Below are positions 58,802-64,000 of a DNA stretch of 64,000 nt, piece after piece. The translations under genes were made by a program, and so were the position numbers. How positions within the stretch are numbered: position 1 is the stretch's first letter; every line of letters starts with the position of its first letter. The DNA comes from Medicago truncatula (Eukaryota; Streptophyta; Magnoliopsida; Fabales; Fabaceae): positions 8,494,001 through 8,558,000 of the forward strand of contig NC_053049.1 of the NCBI RefSeq assembly GCF_003473485.1, read 5' to 3'. The notes under the pieces are model-generated. The model did no database searches, was not told the DNA's origin, and worked only from the letters and a program-made list of their open reading frames with translations.

Positions 58802-59193
58802 ATGTCTTCTCAGTTTATTCTGGAATCAGTTATTGGGGCTCTGTTGAAGAACCTCTGGATTTTCTCTGTTTCTTATCTTCTGCTCACTCTTTCTGTGTTC
58901 TGTTCTTCTCTCTATATGCTCTTTGTCAATAAGAGCAAATTTTTTGTGATTCCATCTGTTTCAATGCGATTGAGGCCTAAAAGGTTTGTTTTTTATGTCT
59001 TTTAATATTTATATATATTTTATTATTATTTTGATGATTATTGTTTCATAGATGGATTCTGGGTTTAAGGGTTTAATAACATTTTTTGTTTCTGTGATTT
59101 TTCAGGACTTGTTACCGAGTTGTGTGTTTTGGAGGCTTTCATATACAGAAATTTTCTAATCTTTTTTTGTTCTTAAGAGTGGATCTCACTTGA
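58802..59193 (+). CDS. Spliced upstream ORF in the leader of the CRF gene (candidate conserved-peptide uORF)
   Basis: An ATG at 58802 opens 182 bases to 58983 (AAAAG before GTTTGT). Joined to the acceptor at 59105 (TTTTTCAG), it continues 59106-59193 to a TGA, giving 89 residues. The N-terminal part is hydrophobic (LWIFSVSYLLLTLSVF). The C-terminal part reads RVVCFGGFHIQKFSNLFLF. It ends 148 bases before the CRF start codon, so ribosomes must pass it first. I recall that the Arabidopsis CRF10/ERF118 clade is listed with conserved-peptide uORFs; that match is from memory. If the intron is kept, the frame ends at 59005 and the C-terminal peptide is lost. Confidence 0.7.
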
Positions 59194-59341
59194 GAGAAAG
59201 AGAGATATTTTGTCACCAATTTTGTCTTTCATTCATTTTCTTTAATCATTTCATTTCCATTTTCTAAAAATTTTTGTGGGGATTCTGAAAGGGTTTTTTG
59301 AAGGGTTTTACCCAAACAATTTTTTATTGTTTTGATTCAAC

Positions 59342-60439
59342 ATGTCGGGTTCTAGAAAATCTAGAGCTAGACAAAGGCCTAACCCTTTGAAAGAATCCAA
59401 ATTGATGACAAGGAAATTGCAGCTTGTTTTTGATGATCCTGATGCCACTGATGTATCTGAAGACGAGTCACAACAATCACGAACAACAACTAAAAGAAGC
59501 TTCTTCGAGGTCACTCTCCCTCCTCGTGCACCCGCAGCATTATCTTTGACTTCTCAGAACAGCTTCTATGTGAAGCCAAAGACTGTAACAAGGAGAAAGA
59601 CATGTCTTTCAGTACAACCTCAGACCAACAAGAAGGTTGTTCAAACATCAACTTCTCCAACCACAGGGAGACGATCTTGTGCCAAATACCGCGGTGTTCG
59701 TATGAGGCCATGGGGCAAATGGGCTGCTGAGATTCGTGATCCTTTCAGAAATGTTAGAATCTGGTTGGGAACTTACAACAGTGCTGAAGAAGCTTCTCAA
59801 GCTTATGAATCCAAAAGGCTTCATTTTGAGCTTAAATTTCAGGCAATGGAGGCAATCAAAAAGGGCTCCGCTTCTGCAGCAGCCCCTCGACTTGCTGCAT
59901 TGAACAAAAACTCTTATGCAGATGTTGATGCTGCTAATGCTTCTGTGTCGGAGAAATTCTCAACTACTGAAGACTCTGACAGTTTGTTCTCACACACATC
60001 GCCTTCTTCCGTGCTTGAGTTAGATACCTTAGCATCCAGTTTGATTGAGAAGTTTGATGTTCCATCAAACACTGAAGTTGTTGCTGTCTATGAACCGAGT
60101 GACATGGTGGTTTGTCAACTTGAAGAGCTAGATATTCCGGATATGAGTGTTTTAAACTTGCCTGAGCCAACTGCTGCTGAGATTCCAATTGGGACTGATC
60201 CCAATCTTTGTTCTGGATTTGATTTTGATCGGTTTAACATTGACGATTTTGGACCGGATTTTGATGAATTTGGTGATTTCGATGACTTAGGTGACTTCAA
60301 GGATATTCAAATACATGGTTTTGATGACAATGAACCTAGCGAGCTTCCTGATTTTGATTTTGGCGATATTGGTGTTGATGATGATGAATTTGCTGGTTGG
60401 ATTGAGGAACCCCTCCAACACAACATACCTTGTGTCTAA
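59342..60439 (+). CDS. CRF: AP2/ERF transcription factor, cytokinin response factor (CRF) type, ERF118-like
   Basis: Intronless coding sequence of 365 aa. Residues 24-42 ([19 protein letters not shown]) are the CRF domain, which in this family mediates binding to CRFs and histidine phosphotransfer proteins. Residues 115-163 are the AP2 DNA-binding domain ([40 protein letters not shown]), ERF type, expected to bind GCC-box [14 protein letters not shown] motif follows (about 219), matching the CRF-type SP(S/T)SVL motif. The C-terminus is strongly acidic with Asp/Phe repeats (residues about 290-355), a likely activation domain. The [10 protein letters not shown] end of AP2, in place of AYDxAAIxLRG, fits the CRF9-12/ERF118 branch. 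Family role: nuclear, cytokinin and stress-linked transcription. The leader contains an upstream ORF and introns. The 3' UTR runs to about 60770. Confidence 0.93.
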   Translation: MSGSRKSRARQRPNPLKESKLMTRKLQLVFDDPDATDVSEDESQQSRTTTKRSFFEVTLPPRAPAALSLTSQNSFYVKPKTVTRRKTCLSVQPQTNKKVVQTSTSPTTGRRSCAKYRGVRMRPWGKWAAEIRDPFRNVRIWLGTYNSAEEASQAYESKRLHFELKFQAMEAIKKGSASAAAPRLAALNKNSYADVDAANASVSEKFSTTEDSDSLFSHTSPSSVLELDTLASSLIEKFDVPSNTEVVAVYEPSDMVVCQLEELDIPDMSVLNLPEPTAAEIPIGTDPNLCSGFDFDRFNIDDFGPDFDEFGDFDDLGDFKDIQIHGFDDNEPSELPDFDFGDIGVDDDEFAGWIEEPLQHNIPCV

Positions 60440-60879
60440 GTTTTGTAGTCTCTTAGGAGTGAGACTAGGAAGTAGTAGTGCTATGATGTTATAGATGATT
60501 TTATTAATGCTTATGTAGTTTTGCGAGACAATATGAGGATATTCAATATCCGTTTTTGGTTGAGAGTGATTCTATTGAGTTTATTATTTTATATTTTGTT
60601 TATCGAGGAGTTGTAATATTTAGTTGAATGTCACACAGATCTTTTGGTTTTCTTGTGCTGTTAGAGCCGTCCGAAGGGTTCTTCAACTTTACTATATTGC
60701 TCCGAGTATTGTAATTTGAAAGTTCTATTACCGTGTATGAATGAACCTTCAAATATTTTGGATACATTATGTTTTCTTTTCTATTGTTTGATATCTATAA
60801 GGTTGTCTATGTAGTTTTACATTATTAGCATTTGTCCATATGATGCCGATGCACTAAGCAAATGGCATCTTATTCTTTC

Positions 60880-61375
60880 TCAAATGGTTGATTAAAACAC
60901 TAATCATTGACTCATTATATTGATTCTGGAATCTTGAATTATCTGTGTTGGATAGGTTGAAAATAAACTATTTTATGACTTGATTAATGGGTAGGGGTTA
61001 TGTAATTTTGGTTTGCTGCATTTCATTTTGGTCGGATCATACTGCTGAAATTTTGTTAAATTTGATATTTGATGACTGACTATTGATGAAGCTTTTGTAG
61101 AAAAAAACAAACAAACTAATAACTTAGATTTGTACTGTTTTAGACATGTTTTATTGTAGAAAATTATTAATATGCTATATGTACACTCTGGCTCTGCCTA
61201 TTCACAATAGGCATTACTAATAACCATGTAGTCTGTTTGCACCTGAGTGGAAATTGGAAATACCGGAACATTGGACATGGATGTATAACCGGTGCATTGC
61301 TGGTCGAACGGGATATACAAATGAATTTTTGACAGGCCTCAGATTTTGCTTGTCAACAACCACGATATTTCTTGG
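60880..61375 (+). pseudogene. Third, truncated copy of the CACTA-type gene
   Basis: 60915-61200 matches the intron upstream of copy 1 (GATTCTGGAATCTTGAATT, GGTTTGCTGCATTTC). 61237-61370 matches the start of exon 1 (GAACATTGGACATGGATGTATAA, GGCCTCAGATTTTGCTTGTC) with the start codon lost and a deletion in the middle. Sequence after 61375 is unrelated. Confidence 0.85.
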
Positions 61376-61955
61376 TTTTTACTTCTTTCCTCTCTCTTGC
61401 TCGCCGAACTTCTATCCCGAATAACGGTTCTGTTTAAATTTATCAGGACTTATTATATCTAGTTTTGCCTTTCACATTTGTCCTCACTGCCCTTGGAATA
61501 GCTATGGATGTTAACTTGAGCAATGCATCTCTAGTTTTCATCTCTGTGACATTTTTTTTATCAATCTCTGTCACATTTGCTACAATAGTTTGGGGCATCT
61601 TCATTTATTTAATTACTTTTTCTTGTATTGTTACATCAGAATCGGATTCTACATTTTCAAGCTAACTAACTATCCTCCACTCCTTATTTACCTTTCCTTT
61701 TATTTTGCAGTGTCAATCTACAGCTCCAATTGTTCCTGTCTTGTTTGATTTTGCTTTCAGGTGAGTATCCGGCTCATGCGTAGAGGTATGCGCACTGGCC
61801 AAGCGTTGTTCCCCCTGGGAATATCAAACATTCTAAAGGAGCTGCATCGCTAGGATAATGTACGAGAGTAATTAATGCATTAAGGAAGAAAAAATTATGT
61901 TTTCAAGTCTTGCATATCAGAAGATAATAGATGTTAAAACCTAATGTATATTAAA
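61376..61955. other. Intergenic, weak exon-like stretches only
   Basis: A hydrophobic frame (61468-61665) and a short open stretch after an AG at about 61760 (ending in a stop near 61853) look mildly exon-like, but no protein family is recognised and no gene model can be built. Confidence 0.25.
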
Positions 61956-61960
61956 TAGTA

Positions 61961-62087
61961 CTCCCTCCGGTCCTATTTATAAGAGAAAGTTTGGTCAACA
62001 AAAGTTGATGTATTTTGACTAAATTTTTAACTAGATACATCAACTTTTATTGACTCAAGTTTCTCTTATAAATAAGACCGGAGGAAG
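61961..62087. mobile_element. Stowaway MITE
   Basis: Starts CTCCCTCCGGTCCTATTTAT and ends with the inverse (ATAAATAAGACCGGAGGAAG), flanked by TA (61959-61960, 62088-62089). 127 bases. Confidence 0.9.
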
Positions 62088-62089
62088 TA

Positions 62090-63690
62090 TGTATCAAATT
62101 ATATCTTCTGATTGCTCCCAGCCCAACGAAATTGTATTGAGAAGTCAAGTAATGTGGGACAATGCAATGGTTTCTACAAACTTCTTGAGGATATAATGCA
62201 GCAAGACTGCCTTGTTTCGGTCTCTATATTTGAATTGGCCACTTCCTTGAGGCAATCATGACTATGTAGAAGCTATATGAGGTCTAAGGGCAAAAAGACA
62301 TTCTTAAACAAAAAAACATTCTACTTCAATCAAATGCACCAAAGACTTGAATAAACATCAGGATGCTGAAATTACTATATAAGAAATTAGATGATTTACA
62401 ATACAAGAATTGATGGTCTTTTGTTTGTAAGCTATATCTTTATATAACACGGCCTACAATAGTCAGACCCTGCGTCACCCTTTAATTTTATTCCATGAAA
62501 TTGCTGCTAGAATGACTTATAGTTGGTGAAGAGTGCATTATTTTAATCAATACTTCTGAATTCTATAATTGTTGGTCATATCTTTTTTATGCTGCTTTCT
62601 GGTTTTCATTCTTGAATAATCATAAGTTCAATTCTGCCGTTTAATTATAAATATTTGTTGGAATTGTAAGGTTGGAGGTACAAAGTCTTCAACCATCAGA
62701 ATTAGTTCAGTCATCTCCGTTGACATATTAGTAACGAGTATTCATATCATTGTTCATGTTACGGTCTTACCGATGGTAATTTATCATTTCAGTCTACCTT
62801 GATTTCTACTTAGGAATTCATAATATCTAAGCTGGATAATCCGGTTATTTATTACGAGTTGTTTACATCTTAGCTTGTTGTTTCGAATATAAAATAACAA
62901 TCAAAGTATTTTCTCTCTAGGTGGGATTGCCTGCATAGATCAAACGACTCCATATCTTATAGGGAAGTTAATCAATTAAACAGTTATCAGAATTTAGGAT
63001 GGGCAATAATAAATTTGAGTGAGCGGATTTAATAAATTTGCTGTTTCAAAAAAATAAAAGACGGGTGATAAGCTCTTCATGTCCTCGCTGGGATGCCTCT
63101 ATCAATTATATTGATTGGTTTTTCTGTAAATGTTTGATAAATATTTTGAACATTAAAAGATTCTTTTGGTTATTCTTTTCCCATGGCTCTCTTGAACGTT
63201 AAAAATGCATTTTGCAAGCTATAGACATTTATACCGCAATTAGAATTCAAAACTTTTGTCTTCTATATTTTGGTGTACTTCAGATTCAGAAGAGAATGAC
63301 GAAAACTCAACAACAGAAAATAGAGGATATATTGTGTATACGCAGATGAATCGAGCCTCAGACCTTACAAGACTGTTCAGCGCCTGAGCTCCTCAGAGAG
63401 AGAATATCCTCTCAGTCACAGCCATAATAACAAACAACTCAATGATCCTACCACGCATTTCCCTTTCCTCCTTTATTCCCTGTACTAATTATCAGGTATC
63501 TATCATTGCCACCTCCTTCAGTACAGTCTTTTCTGAAAGCTGAAACGAGGAAACTGACTGTGCTTAATGTCTCAGCACCTCCGCATGTCCTTTCCACTGC
63601 ATCAAAAACTGTTTAACCAGATCTCTAGCTATAGAAACATCCATTCCTACGAGTATTTTTTTGGTTCTATAACTGTGTCAGCCTCCACTT
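62090..63690. other. Intergenic, possible LTR fragment near 63290-63640, no gene recognised
   Basis: AT-rich. The stretch 63290-63640 is less AT-rich, with GCCTGAGCTCCTCAGAGAG and TGTACTAATTATCAG motifs reminiscent of a retroelement terminal repeat, but no partner repeat or coding domain is in view. Confidence 0.3.
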
Positions 63691-63940
63691 TGGTTTGCTG
63701 TATTTCTCTGTTCTGAGGGTGCATACTTGATTGTTTTAGATGTGATGTCTCATATTTATGTGGTGCACTTGGAGACTAATGTGAAATACTACTGAAATTT
63801 TCCCAAATTAAAGACTTGTGATATTTGATGGCTAACTATTGACCAAATTAAAAATTGTCTTGTTGAACAGGATGGGTCATATCATGTATAATTAAGTGAG
63901 TTTTGTATTGTTTTAGTCATGTTTTATTGTTGAAAGTTGA
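63690..63940 (+). repeat. Fourth copy of the CACTA-type gene's upstream/intron sequence
   Basis: TTTGGTTTGCTGTATTTC, GAGGGTGCATACTTGATT, AAATTAAAGACTTGTGATAT and GTTTTAGTCATGTTTTATTG repeat 47400-47650 and 54020-54240 in order. It breaks into unrelated T-rich sequence near 63940, before the exon 1 position, close to the window end. Confidence 0.85.
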
Positions 63941-64000
63941 ATTTTTTTTTTCCTGCCCTTGTTTTTGTCGAAAAATCCAAAAATACCCCCTTTTTGAAAA

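Noticed and set aside
61756..61853. Exon-like stretch ending in a stop (RLMRRGMRTGQALFPLG...)
   Set aside because: Locally good codon pattern but no family recognised, no partner exons, and neighbouring DNA is repeat debris.
63290..63640. Possible LTR of a Copia-like element
   Set aside because: No second repeat, primer-binding site or coding domain is visible within the window.

Overview
The window is plant nuclear DNA. It is AT-rich, its genes have many GT-AG introns, and it is full of small plant transposons (tRNA-derived SINEs, Stowaway, hAT, Mutator and CACTA-type elements). The gene sequences and the repeat style suggest a legume of the Medicago type; that attribution is inference from pattern recognition, not from a search.

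Layout: 1-560 holds a truncated SINE and a fold-back repeat. 748-4156 (+) is a complete ten-exon gene for the 26S proteasome ATPase RPT1 (426 aa). 6503-13242 (-) is a complete 16-exon STRUBBELIG-family LRR receptor-like kinase of the SRF6/SRF7 type (716 aa), with the atypical kinase motifs of that family. 13.3-29.4 kb is gene-poor and made of decayed or non-autonomous elements: an inverted pair of hAT transposase 3' ends, a MITE-like segment with a very long (CT)n run, two SINEs with target-site duplications, and a hAT element with a GC-rich insert. 29511-29687 (+) is a 58-residue DVL/ROTUNDIFOLIA4-like micropeptide gene. 33032-38951 (-) is a complete 13-exon membrane metallophosphoesterase of the PGAP5/Ted1/Cdc1 type (537 aa). 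39.2-46.5 kb is another repeat block (LINE tail, RNase H pseudogene, Stowaway MITEs, SINE, a 1.6-kb Mutator-like element with exact 9-bp target duplication).

47740-51944 (+) is an intact five-exon gene (728 aa). It joins a CACTA transposase-associated domain, a proline/glutamine-rich minisatellite and a C-terminal Ptta/En/Spm-like (TNP1/TNPA-type) domain. A broken second copy lies at 54.3-55.85 kb, and fragments lie near 61 kb and 63.7 kb. 59342-60439 (+) is an AP2/ERF transcription factor of the cytokinin response factor (CRF) group. Its leader carries a spliced upstream ORF (58802-59193) likely to matter for translational control.

The host genes are not an operon or pathway. They cover protein turnover (RPT1), cell-surface signalling (SRF), organ-shape signalling (DVL/RTFL), ER GPI-anchor remodelling (phosphoesterase) and cytokinin/stress-related transcription (CRF). 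All exon models were joined by hand from splice sites and reading frame, and each closes in frame; the SRF, RPT1 and phosphoesterase models reach close to the expected family lengths.
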